A stretch of 64,000 nucleotides of DNA from Cellvibrio sp. UBA7671. GTDB lineage: Bacteria; Pseudomonadota; Gammaproteobacteria; Pseudomonadales; Cellvibrionaceae. Location: the NCBI GenBank assembly GCA_002483145.1, contig DLHJ01000014.1, positions 186,001 to 250,000 on the forward strand. The letters are read 5' to 3'. How positions within the stretch are numbered: position 1 is the stretch's first letter; the number at the start of each line of letters is the position of its first letter. Both the position numbers and the translations under genes were made by a program. This document shows, piece after piece, positions 9,548-18,839 of the stretch. The notes below the pieces were generated by a model. It was not told the origin of the DNA, ran no database searches, and saw only the letters and a list, made by a program, of their open reading frames with translations.

Positions 9548-9576
9548 GATTGGGGTCTAAAACTGGGAATTACAAG
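9548..9576 (-). promoter_or_regulatory. Putative sigma-32 (heat-shock) promoter of lon
   Basis: On the minus strand CTTGTAA (9576-9570) is followed after 14 bases by CCCCAATC (9555-9548). The E. coli RpoH consensus is CTTGAAA, 13-15 bases, CCCCATNT. It lies about 50 bases upstream of the lon start, between the clpX terminator and lon. Confidence 0.55.
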
Positions 9577-9589
9577 TTATTGAAACATA

Positions 9590-9623
9590 AAAAACAAAAA
9601 GAGCGCACAGGTGCGCTCTTTTT
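9590..9623 (-). terminator. Intrinsic terminator of clpX
   Basis: GAGCGCAC and GTGCGCTC form a stem at 9601-9618 with a small loop. On the minus strand it is followed by a T-rich run (9600-9590). A T-run on the plus side makes it formally bidirectional. It separates clpX from lon. Confidence 0.85.
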
Positions 9624-9656
9624 GTTCGTTGTGCCCAAAGGCTAGCCGTTAGTCGT

Positions 9657-10955
9657 CTAATCTTCCGCAGCTGCTTTTGCAGGTTTATCAGTATTTTCAT
9701 AAACCAACAAAGGCTCAGACTCACCTTTTATTACAGACTCATCCACCACGACTTTAACCACGTGCTCTTCAGATGGAATCTTGTACATGGTGTCCAGCAA
9801 CACGGATTCCATTATTGATCTCAATCCTCGCGCGCCAGTCTTGCGCTCAAGTGCTCTCTCCGCGACGGCATCCAAAGCATCTGTACGGAAATCGATTTGT
9901 ACACCTTCCATTTCGAACAATCTTGCATATTGCTTGGTGAGCGCATTACGCGGCTCCGTTAATATTTGGATTAACGCGGCTTTATCAAGCTCATCCAGGG
10001 TGGCAATGACTGGCAGGCGACCTACAAACTCGGGAATAAGCCCATAGCGAACAAGATCTTCTGGCTCTAGATCTTGCAATGTTTGTCCAAAATTACGCTT
10101 TTCGTCCTTGCTTTTAACTTCTGCGCCAAAACCAATGCCGCCTTTTTCAGAGCGATCGCGAATGACTTTATCCAGTCCGGCAAAAGCTCCACCGCAAATA
10201 AACAAAATATTTGAGGTGTCGACCTGCAAAAATTCTTGTTGCGGATGCTTGCGACCACCTTGCGGAGGCACGGAGGCAACTGTGCCCTCAATTAGCTTCA
10301 AGAGTGCTTGCTGCACACCTTCCCCTGAAACATCGCGGGTGATTGACGGGTTGTCAGACTTGCGGGAAATTTTGTCTATTTCATCAATGTAAACAATACC
10401 CTGCTGGGCTTTTTCTACATCGTAATCGCATTTCTGCAGCAGCTTCTGGATGATATTTTCAACATCCTCACCCACGTATCCTGCTTCTGTAAGCGTAGTT
10501 GCGTCGGCAATGGTGAAAGGAACATCAAGCAGGCGCGCCAGGGTTTCAGCCAACAAAGTCTTACCGCTACCTGTTGGCCCAACTAGTAATATGTTACTTT
10601 TGCCCAGCTCAATCGGCTCTTTTTCCTTACCACCTTTATCGCCGAAACGAAGGCGCTTGTAATGGTTATAAACAGCAACCGCCAGTACTTTTTTGGCGCG
10701 TTTTTGGCCAATAACATACTGATCGAGAATGGCGGAAATCTCGTGCGGCTTGGGAAGTTTTTCTGAGCTACCTTCGGAAGCGCTTTCCTGAATTTCTTCG
10801 CGGATAATATCGTTGCAAAGGTCAACACATTCATCGCAGATAAAAACCGATGGCCCGGCAATCAGTTTGCGGACTTCATGCTGACTTTTACCGCAGAAAG
10901 AGCAATACAGCAACTTTCCGTTTTTATCACCTGCGTCACTGGTGTGATCGGTCAT
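9657..10955 (-). CDS. clpX: ClpXP protease ATPase subunit ClpX
   Basis: AAA+ unfoldase that feeds substrates to ClpP. The N-terminal zinc-binding domain has four cysteines (CSFCGKSQ and CDECVDLC). Walker A is GPTGSGKT and Walker B is VYIDEIDKI. The IGF tripeptide that docks on ClpP occurs in [22 protein letters not shown] is the conserved sensor/box region. Length is 432 residues. GGAGTGG precedes the ATG. It lies 137 bases after clpP in the same direction, so clpP-clpX is probably one operon, closed by the hairpin near 9600. Confidence 0.98.
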   Translation of the reverse strand: MTDHTSDAGDKNGKLLYCSFCGKSQHEVRKLIAGPSVFICDECVDLCNDIIREEIQESASEGSSEKLPKPHEISAILDQYVIGQKRAKKVLAVAVYNHYKRLRFGDKGGKEKEPIELGKSNILLVGPTGSGKTLLAETLARLLDVPFTIADATTLTEAGYVGEDVENIIQKLLQKCDYDVEKAQQGIVYIDEIDKISRKSDNPSITRDVSGEGVQQALLKLIEGTVASVPPQGGRKHPQQEFLQVDTSNILFICGGAFAGLDKVIRDRSEKGGIGFGAEVKSKDEKRNFGQTLQDLEPEDLVRYGLIPEFVGRLPVIATLDELDKAALIQILTEPRNALTKQYARLFEMEGVQIDFRTDALDAVAERALERKTGARGLRSIMESVLLDTMYKIPSEEHVVKVVVDESVIKGESEPLLVYENTDKPAKAAAED

Positions 10956-11092
10956 TTAACCCACTCCATCTAAATTTCTATAACAATTGTCAGGTTAAAA
11001 AAACAAATTTCAAGCGGGCGGACATTATTTTGTAGGATCCACTCGCATTGCGATGGCTGATCCGAGCTTGGTTTTATTCTGACAAACAAACA

Positions 11093-11731
11093 TTATTTGG
11101 CTGGCTGAGTACGCTTATCGATAACAGTATCGATCAACCCGTAGTCTTTTGCCTGTTGAGCCGACATAAAATTATCGCGCTCCGTATCAATTTCAATCCG
11201 CTCTATCGACTGCCCTGAGTGATATGCCATTAGCTCATTCAACCGTGCGCGAATTTTCAATATTTCTTGTGCCTGAATATGTATATCTGATGCCTGTCCC
11301 TGTGCTCCACCACTTGGCTGGTGAATCATCACGCGGGAATTTGGCAGGCAAAACCGCTTACCTTTAGTGCCAGCATTCAGCAGAAAAGCTCCCATGCTGC
11401 AAGCTTGACCGATACACATAGTGCTTACATCAGGCTTAATGAACTGCATGGTGTCATAAATTGACATACCCGCAGTAACTGAGCCGCCAGGTGAATTGAT
11501 ATAAAGATGAATATCTTTGTCTGGATTTTCAGCCTCAAGAAATAAAAGCTGGGCCACTACCAAATTTGCCATGTAGTCCTCAACAGGACCAACCAAGAAT
11601 ATCACGCGCTCTTTGAGCAAGCGGGAATATATATCAAATGATCGTTCACCTCTTGCCGTTTGCTCAATAACAATCGGAACAAGGCCGCTATTAATAAGAG
11701 ATAACTGGGAGTTCATGTGTTCGTATGACAT
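11093..11731 (-). CDS. clpP: ATP-dependent Clp protease proteolytic subunit ClpP
   Basis: Serine peptidase forming the double heptameric barrel of ClpXP/ClpAP. Catalytic triad residues are visible: Ser in [11 protein letters not shown], His in VMIHQPSGG, and Asp in [11 protein letters not shown] short N-terminal propeptide is likely, as in E. coli. Length 212 residues is typical. It is located between tig and clpX in the standard order. Region 11732-11870 upstream holds a minus-strand TATAAT (11826-11821) that could be the -10 of its promoter; no good -35 accompanies it. Confidence 0.97.
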   Translation of the reverse strand: MSYEHMNSQLSLINSGLVPIVIEQTARGERSFDIYSRLLKERVIFLVGPVEDYMANLVVAQLLFLEAENPDKDIHLYINSPGGSVTAGMSIYDTMQFIKPDVSTMCIGQACSMGAFLLNAGTKGKRFCLPNSRVMIHQPSGGAQGQASDIHIQAQEILKIRARLNELMAYHSGQSIERIEIDTERDNFMSAQQAKDYGLIDTVIDKRTQPAK

Positions 11732-11870
11732 CGTGCGTTTTTGTCCTTAAGCGGGCTAATAGCGTCGCCAATATTGAAAACTAAGGTTTTTTGACACTAG
11801 AGAGCTTAACCCGTGATGGGATTATATGCCAGTCAAATGAGGTAAATTGGGAGGTATTCGAAGAAGGGAG

Positions 11871-11901
11871 AGCCGCAAAACAGGCGTTTTGCGGCTTTTT
11901 T
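11871..11901 (+). terminator. Hairpin between tig and clpP with its T-run on the plus strand
   Basis: AGCCGCAAAA (11871-11880) and TTTTGCGGCT (11887-11896) flank CAGGCG, followed by a T-run on the plus strand. tig ends at 11908 on the minus strand. On that strand the hairpin is followed by CTCCCTTC rather than a T-run. It may still end tig transcription, but by its T-run it would work better on plus-strand transcripts. Confidence 0.55.
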
Positions 11902-11907
11902 AAACGA

Positions 11908-13221
11908 TTAGCGTTGTGCGTTGGCCTTGATGATTTCGTCATAGCTGGTTTCCACTTCAGAAACCTTGGCTTGCGACAAAATGTGGTCAACTACTTGATC
12001 TTCCAGCACGGCAGATTCCACGCCAGCCATCAGTTCCTGATTGCTGCTGTAGTACTCAACAACCTCTTTAGGCTCTTGGTAGGTGGAGGCGATTTCTTCA
12101 ATCATCGCTTTCACGCGCTTTGGGTCAGGCTTGAGCTTGGCGGATTTTACGATCTCTCCAACGATCAGTCCCAAGGTTACGCGACGAGAAGCCTCGTCCT
12201 GGAACATGGTGTCAGGCAGCAAGGATTTAGCATCGAAGTTTTGTTGCTGGCCACCAAAACGCTGCAGCATCTGATTGCGTAAAACCTGAATTTCATTCGC
12301 AACCAATGCTTTAGGTACTTCAGTGGTGTGCGATGCGATAAGCGCATCCATAACCTGAACTTTAACCTTGGCTTTTAACGCATTGGCTAACTCGCGATCC
12401 ATATTGGCTTTTACTTCTTTGCGGAATTGTTTTTCTCCGCCTTTTTCAACGCCAAACTTCTGGAAAAATTCTTTCTTCAGCTCTGGTAGTTGAGCTTCTG
12501 AAACACTGTTCACAGTGATTGAGAACTGAGCCGCGGCGCCTTTCAGTTCCTCTGCTTGATAGTCTTCAGGGAAGATTACTGAAATCACTTTTTGCTCACC
12601 GGCTTTTAACCCAGCAATACCCTCTTCAAAACCGGGGATCATTGATTTGGAGCCAAGTACCAAGTTGTGGTTGTCTGCTTTGCCACCGGCAAATTCGACA
12701 CCATCTTTGGTGCCAACAAAGTTGATATTAACCTGGTCGCCGTCAGCAGCCGCGCGCTCTACTACAGACCAAGTGGCTTGATGCTTGCGCAATACTTCGA
12801 TCATGTTGTCAACATCAGCTTCAGTCACTTCTGCTTTGAAACTTGTAAGTTCAAATACAGAAAGATCGCTCAATGCGACACTTGGATACACTTCGAAGGT
12901 GGCAATATATTCAAGATCTTTTCCTGCAGCCAATTGTTTGGGCTGGATAGATGGTTGACCTGCTGGCTTAACATTTTCTTTTTGTACCGCGGCATAGAAA
13001 GAACGGCTAATGACATCGCCAACAACTTCTTGACGAATACCGGCACCAAAGCGCTGTTTTACAACAGACATAGGCACCTTGCCCTTGCGGAAGCCTTTGA
13101 TGCTTACGTTGCGCGCCGCTTGCTTCAAGCGATTTTCAACTTCGTTTTCTACTTGCTCTGCGGGTACGCCAACTGTCAAGCGGCGCTCCAATCCAGAAGT
13201 CGTTTCGAGTGAAACCTGCAT
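11908..13221 (-). CDS. tig: Trigger factor
   Basis: Ribosome-associated chaperone and prolyl isomerase that meets nascent chains. The ribosome-binding signature GFRKGKVP lies about residues 44-51. An FKBP-type isomerase domain is seen in DGDQVNINFVGTKDG and PGFEEGIAGLKAGE, followed by the long helical C-terminal domain. Length 437 is close to the E. coli protein. It is placed directly after tRNA-Leu and before clpP, as in Pseudomonas. No adjacent promoter was identified; it may be read from the tRNA promoter. Confidence 0.97.
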   Translation of the reverse strand: MQVSLETTSGLERRLTVGVPAEQVENEVENRLKQAARNVSIKGFRKGKVPMSVVKQRFGAGIRQEVVGDVISRSFYAAVQKENVKPAGQPSIQPKQLAAGKDLEYIATFEVYPSVALSDLSVFELTSFKAEVTEADVDNMIEVLRKHQATWSVVERAAADGDQVNINFVGTKDGVEFAGGKADNHNLVLGSKSMIPGFEEGIAGLKAGEQKVISVIFPEDYQAEELKGAAAQFSITVNSVSEAQLPELKKEFFQKFGVEKGGEKQFRKEVKANMDRELANALKAKVKVQVMDALIASHTTEVPKALVANEIQVLRNQMLQRFGGQQQNFDAKSLLPDTMFQDEASRRVTLGLIVGEIVKSAKLKPDPKRVKAMIEEIASTYQEPKEVVEYYSSNQELMAGVESAVLEDQVVDHILSQAKVSEVETSYDEIIKANAQR

Positions 13222-13295
13222 ATATGCCTCGTGAAATAACTGAAAGTGTGTAGCAGTTGATCAGGTACCCTGAAACACAGGATACCGGGGGAATT

Positions 13296-13380
13296 TGGTG
13301 CGGACGGAGAGACTCGAACTCTCACACCTTGCGGCGCCAGAACCTAAACCTGGTGTGTCTACCAATTTCACCACGTCCGC
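13296..13380 (-). tRNA. tRNA-Leu (anticodon UAG)
   Basis: The minus strand reads GCGGACG at the 5' end and CGTCCGC plus encoded ACCA at the 3' end, pairing as the acceptor stem. The anticodon loop TTTAGGT places the anticodon TAG at 13346-13344. A long variable arm (GGCGCCGCAAGGTGT) and TTCGAGT in the T arm are typical of class II tRNA-Leu. Total length is 85 bases including CCA. A small hairpin without a T-run (13264-13286) lies between it and tig, so processing from a joint transcript is possible. Confidence 0.97.
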
Positions 13381-13528
13381 TTGGGTCGCCTTCAACTCTG
13401 CGAAGGCACTGACTTAGTTTTATCGCGCTCTAACCTGTTGATTTTTAATGTTTTTTATAAAAATCAAAAGCCCCAGTACGCGAAGGGTGCTGATTGTGCC
13501 ACAGTCATTCTGCGGGTTCAACTTTTTA

Positions 13529-14050
13529 TCAATACTCGGCGCTTGTGTCTCGCTGACGAAGAACCAAGGCGCGGAAACTCTCCAGCCATGAAGCCAGGAG
13601 CTCAGGCGTCAACTTTAACAGGGGTGCTTCATCCGCTTCATTCAATTCCACCAACTCAATCAGATTTTCCTGTCCAAATGCCTTCTTCGCTTTGGGTTTC
13701 CAGGGGGATTTGGAAAGCTGCGCATAATAACCAGTTAACTGGTTCAACCAGGTTTCGTTTGTTTCGGTAAGCGATAGCAATTCGGATGACTCTGACGAAG
13801 TACTATCAGACTGCTGCAAAGCTGCGACCAAATCCTGCACCGAATCAATTGCCGATAAATCTTTGATTCGATGATGCTCAGCCAGCTCACGCAAATAAAA
13901 ATGCAGTCCCATTGCCAAATGAAATACCGCCGCATCAACAAGCGCTTGGTGCTCAAGCGGTTGGCGAGCTGGGTATTCATTTAACAGCCTGATAATAGCA
14001 CTGGCATAGGCCAGCTTTTGGTTAACCAGCGATAGATGACTAATAGACAT
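13529..14050 (-). CDS. Hypothetical protein, DUF6586-like, next to topA
   Basis: A cytoplasmic, mostly helical protein of 173 residues without signal peptide or membrane segment. It contains LVDAAVFHLAMGLHFYLRELAEHH near residue 40 and a C-terminal stretch LLKLTPELLASWLESFRALVLRQRD. I recall a similarly sized protein beside topA in Pseudomonas (DUF6586), and the ordering here matches. It follows topA? No: it lies downstream of topA on the same strand with a 63-base gap, so cotranscription is likely. Function is unknown. Confidence 0.7.
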   Translation of the reverse strand: MSISHLSLVNQKLAYASAIIRLLNEYPARQPLEHQALVDAAVFHLAMGLHFYLRELAEHHRIKDLSAIDSVQDLVAALQQSDSTSSESSELLSLTETNETWLNQLTGYYAQLSKSPWKPKAKKAFGQENLIELVELNEADEAPLLKLTPELLASWLESFRALVLRQRDTSAEY

Positions 14051-14113
14051 AATTAACTGACTGGACTTTTTGAGGGGACATTAGCCATCCAAATGGATGG
14101 CTTCTGCAAAACC

Positions 14114-16735
14114 TTACTTTTGTACCTTCCACTTGCCGCCTTCATAAAACGCTTTCCAACCAGTCGCCTTGCCATTGATTTCAGTTTGGACGTACTGCTC
14201 TTTGGTTTTGCGACTAAAACGAATAATCGCTTTATTGCCTTCAGGATCTTTTACTGGTGCAGACAATAAAAAGTGGTATTTCGGATCTATTTGATCTTTG
14301 TAGGGTAACAACTCTTCAACCAAGGGGGCACGCGTTTCGCGATTTTTTGGGAACTGGCTTGCAGCAAGGAACAAACCTGCTGCGCCATCGCGCAGTACAT
14401 AGTGGTCGTCCACTTTTTCACAACGCAGCTCCTGCATCACAATTGGATCGACTTTTGGCGGTGCAGCCTCGCCACTTTTGAGCAGTTTGCGGGTGTTTTT
14501 ACATTCGCTATTGGTGCAGCCAAAGTACTTGCCAAAACGACCGGTTTTAAGCTGCATTTCGCTGCTGCATTTATCGCATTCGATCGTCGGGCCCTCGTAG
14601 CCTTTCAAACGATAACTGCCTTGCTCTACCTCGTAACCAGCGCAATCGGGATTGTTGCCGCAGATATGCAACTTGCGGCTCTCATCGAGCAAGTAGGAAT
14701 CCATTGCCGAGTTGCATATTTTGCAGCGATGCTTGGCGCGCAACTGCCGTGATTCAGCCTCTTCATCCGCATCCGCATCGATGACTTCATCGCCGGAAAC
14801 CAGGTTCATGGTGTTTTTGCAGCGTTCTTTAGGCGGCAGTGCGTAACCGGAGCAACCCAAAAATACGCCCGTGCTACCAGTGCGGATCTGCATATGTCGA
14901 CCGCATAAGCTACAGGCGATATCAGTATCAGTAGGATCATTCGCGCGCATCCCTTTGGCGCTACTGGAGGCCAGAGTCAGTTTTTTGCTGAAGCCTGCAT
15001 AAAAGTCATCTAATAGCGAGCGCCAGTTTTTACCACCCTGTGCTACCACATCCAAGGACTCTTCCATGCTGGCTGTAAAACCATAATCCATAAGATCGTC
15101 AAAGCTTTCAACCAGGCGCTCAGTGACTATGTCACCCATTTTCTCAGCATAAAAACGGCGATTCTCCTGACGGACATAACCGCGCTCCTGAATAGTGGAA
15201 ATAATAGAAGCGTAAGTTGATGGGCGGCCGATAGCGCGTTTTTCCAGTTCTTTTACCAAGCTGGCTTCGGTATAGCGCGCTGCAGGTTTGGTGAAATGTT
15301 GCTGTGGATTGAGCTTCACCAATGGCAGCACCTGGCCGACTTTCATATCAGGCAAAACTACATCTTCGTCTTTTTTCGCAACTTGTGGGCTGACTTTGGT
15401 GTAGCCATCAAAACGGATTACCCGGCCGCGGGTGCGCAGCTCATAGTCTCCAGCCGCAACCACCACGCTAGTGCTTGTATATTCCGCGGGTGTCATTTGG
15501 CAGGCGACAAACTGCTGCCAGATCAAACCATAAAGACGTTCTGCATCGCGCTCCATTCCACTCAATTGATTGGGCAATGCGCCAACGTTGGATGGGCGAA
15601 TTGCTTCATGCGCTTCCTGTGCACCGTCTTTGCTTGAGTAAATGGTGGGTGACTCTGGCAGATAACGCTTACCGAAATTTTCCAGAATATAGTCGCGGCA
15701 GGCTTCAACCGCTTCTTTACTCAGGTTGGTAGAGTCAGTACGCATGTAGGTGATGTAGCCAGCTTCATACAAACGCTGCGCCATCATCATAGTTTTCTTT
15801 ACCCCAAAGCCTAAGCGGGTACTTGCCGCTTGCTGCAGAGTAGACGTAATGAAAGGAGCTGAAGGTTTCGATTGGGTTGGCTTGTCCTCGCGGCTGATGA
15901 CTTTATAAGCCGCGCCTTGCAAGGCTTTGACGGCGGTCATCGCCTGGGTTTCGTTGATTGGTTTAAATGCCTCATCGCCTTGCTTTTTCACTTCGAAGCT
16001 AGCGATTTGGCTTTTATCGGCCTGCAAATCGGCAAAGAGTGTCCAATACTCCTCGGGTATGAAGGCGCGGATTTCGCGCTCGCGCTCAACTACTAAACGC
16101 ACTGCAACTGACTGTACGCGCCCGGCCGATAGTCCTCGTGCAACTTTTTCCCACAATAAGGGGGAAACCATATAACCCACAACACGATCCAGAAAACGTC
16201 GCGCCTGCTGGGCGTCAACACGGTTTTGATCAATAGGGCCAGGAGTTTTGAACGCGTTTTGGATTGCTGTTTTGGTGATTTCGTTAAACACGACTCGACG
16301 ATAACGTGATTCGTCTCCGCCAATAGCCTCGCGCAAATGCCAGGCAATAGCCTCCCCTTCTCTATCCAAGTCGGTTGCGAGATAGACCATATCGGCCTTC
16401 TCGGCAAGCTTCTTCAGCTCATCGACCACTTTTTCTTTGCCCGGGAGAATCTCGTATTGCGCCTCCCAACCATTTTCCGGGTCAATACCCATGCGGTTGA
16501 TCAGTTGGCTTTTACTTTTTTTGGCTTGATAAATAGCTTTTTCTTCAGCCGACATTTTGCGTGTCGCCGCTGCTTGTTTGGCGCGCTCTTTGGCATCCAC
16601 AGGCTTGGCACCGCCGCTGGTAGGCAAATCACGAATATGACCAATACTGGATTTAACGACAAAATCGCTCCCCAGGTATTTATTAATGGTTTTCGCCTTG
16701 GCAGGCGACTCAACGATAACTAAGGATTTACCCAT
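14114..16735 (-). CDS. topA: DNA topoisomerase I
   Basis: Type IA topoisomerase that relaxes negative supercoils. The TOPRIM domain starts [19 protein letters not shown] and includes the metal-binding DLDREGEA. The active-site tyrosine is in ITYMRTDST. The C-terminal half has three four-cysteine zinc ribbons (beginning [18 protein letters not shown] and CDKCSSEMQ) followed by a basic tail. Length 873 is typical. A strong sigma-70 promoter lies about 110 bases upstream. The downstream neighbour is the DUF6586-like gene. Confidence 0.98.
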   Translation of the reverse strand: MGKSLVIVESPAKAKTINKYLGSDFVVKSSIGHIRDLPTSGGAKPVDAKERAKQAAATRKMSAEEKAIYQAKKSKSQLINRMGIDPENGWEAQYEILPGKEKVVDELKKLAEKADMVYLATDLDREGEAIAWHLREAIGGDESRYRRVVFNEITKTAIQNAFKTPGPIDQNRVDAQQARRFLDRVVGYMVSPLLWEKVARGLSAGRVQSVAVRLVVEREREIRAFIPEEYWTLFADLQADKSQIASFEVKKQGDEAFKPINETQAMTAVKALQGAAYKVISREDKPTQSKPSAPFITSTLQQAASTRLGFGVKKTMMMAQRLYEAGYITYMRTDSTNLSKEAVEACRDYILENFGKRYLPESPTIYSSKDGAQEAHEAIRPSNVGALPNQLSGMERDAERLYGLIWQQFVACQMTPAEYTSTSVVVAAGDYELRTRGRVIRFDGYTKVSPQVAKKDEDVVLPDMKVGQVLPLVKLNPQQHFTKPAARYTEASLVKELEKRAIGRPSTYASIISTIQERGYVRQENRRFYAEKMGDIVTERLVESFDDLMDYGFTASMEESLDVVAQGGKNWRSLLDDFYAGFSKKLTLASSSAKGMRANDPTDTDIACSLCGRHMQIRTGSTGVFLGCSGYALPPKERCKNTMNLVSGDEVIDADADEEAESRQLRAKHRCKICNSAMDSYLLDESRKLHICGNNPDCAGYEVEQGSYRLKGYEGPTIECDKCSSEMQLKTGRFGKYFGCTNSECKNTRKLLKSGEAAPPKVDPIVMQELRCEKVDDHYVLRDGAAGLFLAASQFPKNRETRAPLVEELLPYKDQIDPKYHFLLSAPVKDPEGNKAIIRFSRKTKEQYVQTEINGKATGWKAFYEGGKWKVQK

Positions 16736-16846
16736 GGTGGTCAGAAATATCTCTATAAAAAGAAGGCTGTATAAGGGGTTGAAATATGCGCCAAACTATT
16801 ACAACAATGCCCCTAAGACGGGTTAAACTAACAGTGAAGGTGCGCA

Positions 16847-16875
16847 TATATAAGTCTTGAATCCCAAGGGGTCAA
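16847..16875 (-). promoter_or_regulatory. Sigma-70 promoter of topA
   Basis: On the minus strand TTGACC (16875-16870), 17 bases, TATATA (16852-16847). This is close to consensus and lies in the 335-base gap between topA and the next divergent gene. The transcript would start near 16840, giving a leader of about 100 bases. Confidence 0.65.
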
Positions 16876-16883
16876 GCTATAAT
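16855..16883 (+). promoter_or_regulatory. Candidate sigma-70 promoter facing the 17071 gene
   Basis: TATAAT at 16878-16883 is preceded after 17 bases by TCTTGA (16855-16860). It overlaps the topA promoter on the other strand, so the two would compete. The remaining sequence to 17070 shows no supported gene. Confidence 0.4.
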
Positions 16884-17070
16884 TTCCTGCATGACTTATA
16901 GTGGAGCCTCAGTAGATATGCAAAAGTTAGTAGTAAAGGAGAGAGATTTGCACTTTAAAAAATGCTCATATGTATATGTTATTTAACAGTTTTCCGTTTG
17001 CTAAATACTTAGGGACAAGAATCAGATAAAAACCCGAAACCCAACGTCCCTTGCCCCAGTAGATTCCCGC

Positions 17071-17772
17071 ATGACCTTGATTGTGATTCTTGTTTTTTTG
17101 ATGCTGATAACACTTTTTGCGGTGAGTGCGCTCCATGGCATACAGCAGCGTCAGCGTCAGCGTCGATTGGAGCAGCGTCGTTTACGCATCCAAGTTGAAG
17201 AGTTGACCGAAATCGTAAATTGCCTCGAGCAGACACTGCCCAACCGAACCATCACCAAACATATCAATGACATGATTATCGCAATACAACATCAAATGTT
17301 GGCACTGGAGGATAAAAATCGTGAGCACCTGGAGGCGGCCATCCAGAAGAGCGAACAGTATTCTGAAGAATTACTCAACCCCAAAAACCGACACAATATT
17401 AGTTATCAGCGGGAAAGCGATGCACAAATTGCCAAAACCCAGCTGCATCTGAACGAAACCATGCACCTGGTCACGCAACTTGCCGCACCTGGCACTATCA
17501 ACGAAATCGAATTGGATGCCTATTTAGCGGAGTTGCGTTGGGCTTATTTAATGGTGTCAGTGATGTCCTACATTGGCCAAGGCGATAAATCCATGGCTAT
17601 AAGCGACCGCTTTTCTGGATTGGCGTTTTATCGCAAGGCGCAACAACTGCTAATAGAGTCAATGCATCAAGACCCACGCCGGATACAAATGATCAAAGAG
17701 TTGAGTGAAATGGTTGATGGAGACCGCATCGGGCTCAGTCGCAATTTGCGCGAATCAGCTTCGGCGGTCTGA
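17071..17772 (+). CDS. Hypothetical membrane-anchored coiled-coil protein
   Basis: I do not recognise this 233-residue protein. It starts with one hydrophobic segment (about residues 3-22), then a strongly basic, glutamine/arginine-rich stretch (QQRQRQRRLEQRRLR) and a long charged helical region likely to form coiled coil to about residue 130, followed by a helical C-terminal part. The short N-terminus before the segment and the following positive charges predict a cytoplasmic body. Its stop codon directly abuts the stop of the opposing gene at 17773. Ribosome-binding sequence before the ATG is poor. Confidence 0.7.
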   Translation: MTLIVILVFLMLITLFAVSALHGIQQRQRQRRLEQRRLRIQVEELTEIVNCLEQTLPNRTITKHINDMIIAIQHQMLALEDKNREHLEAAIQKSEQYSEELLNPKNRHNISYQRESDAQIAKTQLHLNETMHLVTQLAAPGTINEIELDAYLAELRWAYLMVSVMSYIGQGDKSMAISDRFSGLAFYRKAQQLLIESMHQDPRRIQMIKELSEMVDGDRIGLSRNLRESASAV

Positions 17773-18276
17773 TTAATTGATCATAGGGTTATCAACTTTA
17801 TGCAATTTGGTTAGTATTTCGATCAGTAAATCCAGTATCTCAACACCTTCTTTCTCCATCCAAAACACACTGACCCCAAGATTGCTGCAACTAATAGCCA
17901 GCACTGATGCGGGTAATTGCGGCAGATAAGCTTTAAGCAAGCTGCAAGTTGCATCACTTGGGCGAACATCTGTTTGCCAATCCCACTCCTGATAAAAATT
18001 TCCGTCGTGGACGTATTTGGTGCGCATCAGTATCCACTCTGGCACTTCCCGCGCGTTGGGTGTTGGTGGTAAATAATAGACTGGTGCAGTCGCCGGTTGA
18101 TCCATGTCAGTTTTCAATACCGGCAGCCGCCGCATACTAAAGCGCACACCCTGCTTGCTGGCATGTAAGCGTAATTGCTCTTTACGCTGCTGGGCAGGGC
18201 TTGGCCTGAGCATTGAAATTGGGCCTATGACGATTGCAAAGGCCAGAATCAAAATAATAAAAAACCAGATATTCAT
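17773..18276 (-). CDS. Hypothetical single-span membrane protein
   Basis: A 167-residue protein with an N-terminal membrane segment (NIWFFIILILAFAIVIGPI) followed by SPAQQRKEQLRLHASKQGVRF and a soluble domain rich in aromatic residues. The start at 18276 is supported by AAGGAT five bases upstream; the longer reading frame begins ten codons earlier without such a site. It converges with the 17071 gene with no bases between the stop codons. Function is unknown. Confidence 0.72.
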   Translation of the reverse strand: MNIWFFIILILAFAIVIGPISMLRPSPAQQRKEQLRLHASKQGVRFSMRRLPVLKTDMDQPATAPVYYLPPTPNAREVPEWILMRTKYVHDGNFYQEWDWQTDVRPSDATCSLLKAYLPQLPASVLAISCSNLGVSVFWMEKEGVEILDLLIEILTKLHKVDNPMIN

Positions 18277-18351
18277 CGAAATCCTTAAAACTTTATGTGA
18301 GAGCAACTACTCTTAATCTAGCGATATTCACTTTTGCCGAGGATGGGAATC

Positions 18352-18810
18352 ATGACAGAAGCTATCAATTACAAACATATTATTGTTGGCGTGGATCTCT
18401 CTGAGGATTGCCCGCCCGTGATTCGCCGCGCTGCTGCGATAGCCCAAGCCTGTAATGCCAAGCTCACGCTCGCCCATGTGCTAGAGCCAATTGCGTTTGC
18501 TTATGGCGGCGACATGCCGGTGGATTTAACCGGGGTGCAAGAACAGCAGGTGCAGAAAGCAGAAGCTGATTTGGCGTTGCTGGCGAAATCAACCACCTAC
18601 CCCATCTTGCAGCAACATGTTTTGGTTGGCCAGCCCGCCGCCGAACTGCATTATCTCGCCGAGCAGGAATCGGCTGATTTAATAGTCGTGGGCAGTCATG
18701 GCCGGAAAGGTTTTGCGCTACTACTCGGCTCCACACCCAACAGTGTCTTGCATGGGGCGACCTGCGATGTGCTAGCTGTGCTGGTAAAAAAACAAACCGG
18801 TGAGGCCTAG
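18352..18810 (+). CDS. Universal stress protein UspA family
   Basis: Cytoplasmic stress protein with a single Usp domain. The N-terminal strand YKHIIVGVDLSED is typical, and the nucleotide-binding signature appears as GSHGRKGFALLLGSTPNSVLHGATCDVLAV. Length is 152 residues. The ATG at 18352 is chosen because GAGGA precedes it; an in-frame TTG upstream is less likely. It is next to uup and slt, an order I also recall from Pseudomonas. The GxxGxxxxxxxxG(S/T) motif suggests ATP binding. Confidence 0.9.
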   Translation: MTEAINYKHIIVGVDLSEDCPPVIRRAAAIAQACNAKLTLAHVLEPIAFAYGGDMPVDLTGVQEQQVQKAEADLALLAKSTTYPILQQHVLVGQPAAELHYLAEQESADLIVVGSHGRKGFALLLGSTPNSVLHGATCDVLAVLVKKQTGEA

Positions 18811-18839
18811 GCTTCACCGGTAGCGATTTAAAACTCCTA

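Noticed and set aside
11791..13212. Long plus-strand ORFs opposite tig (up to about 180 codons)
   Set aside because: They lie antisense to a well-supported trigger factor gene, have no recognisable domains and arise from its codon pattern. Similar shadows occur opposite rpsA (53887-54402) and topA.
16891..16986. 31-codon plus-strand ORF between topA and the 17071 gene
   Set aside because: No ribosome-binding sequence and no recognisable product.
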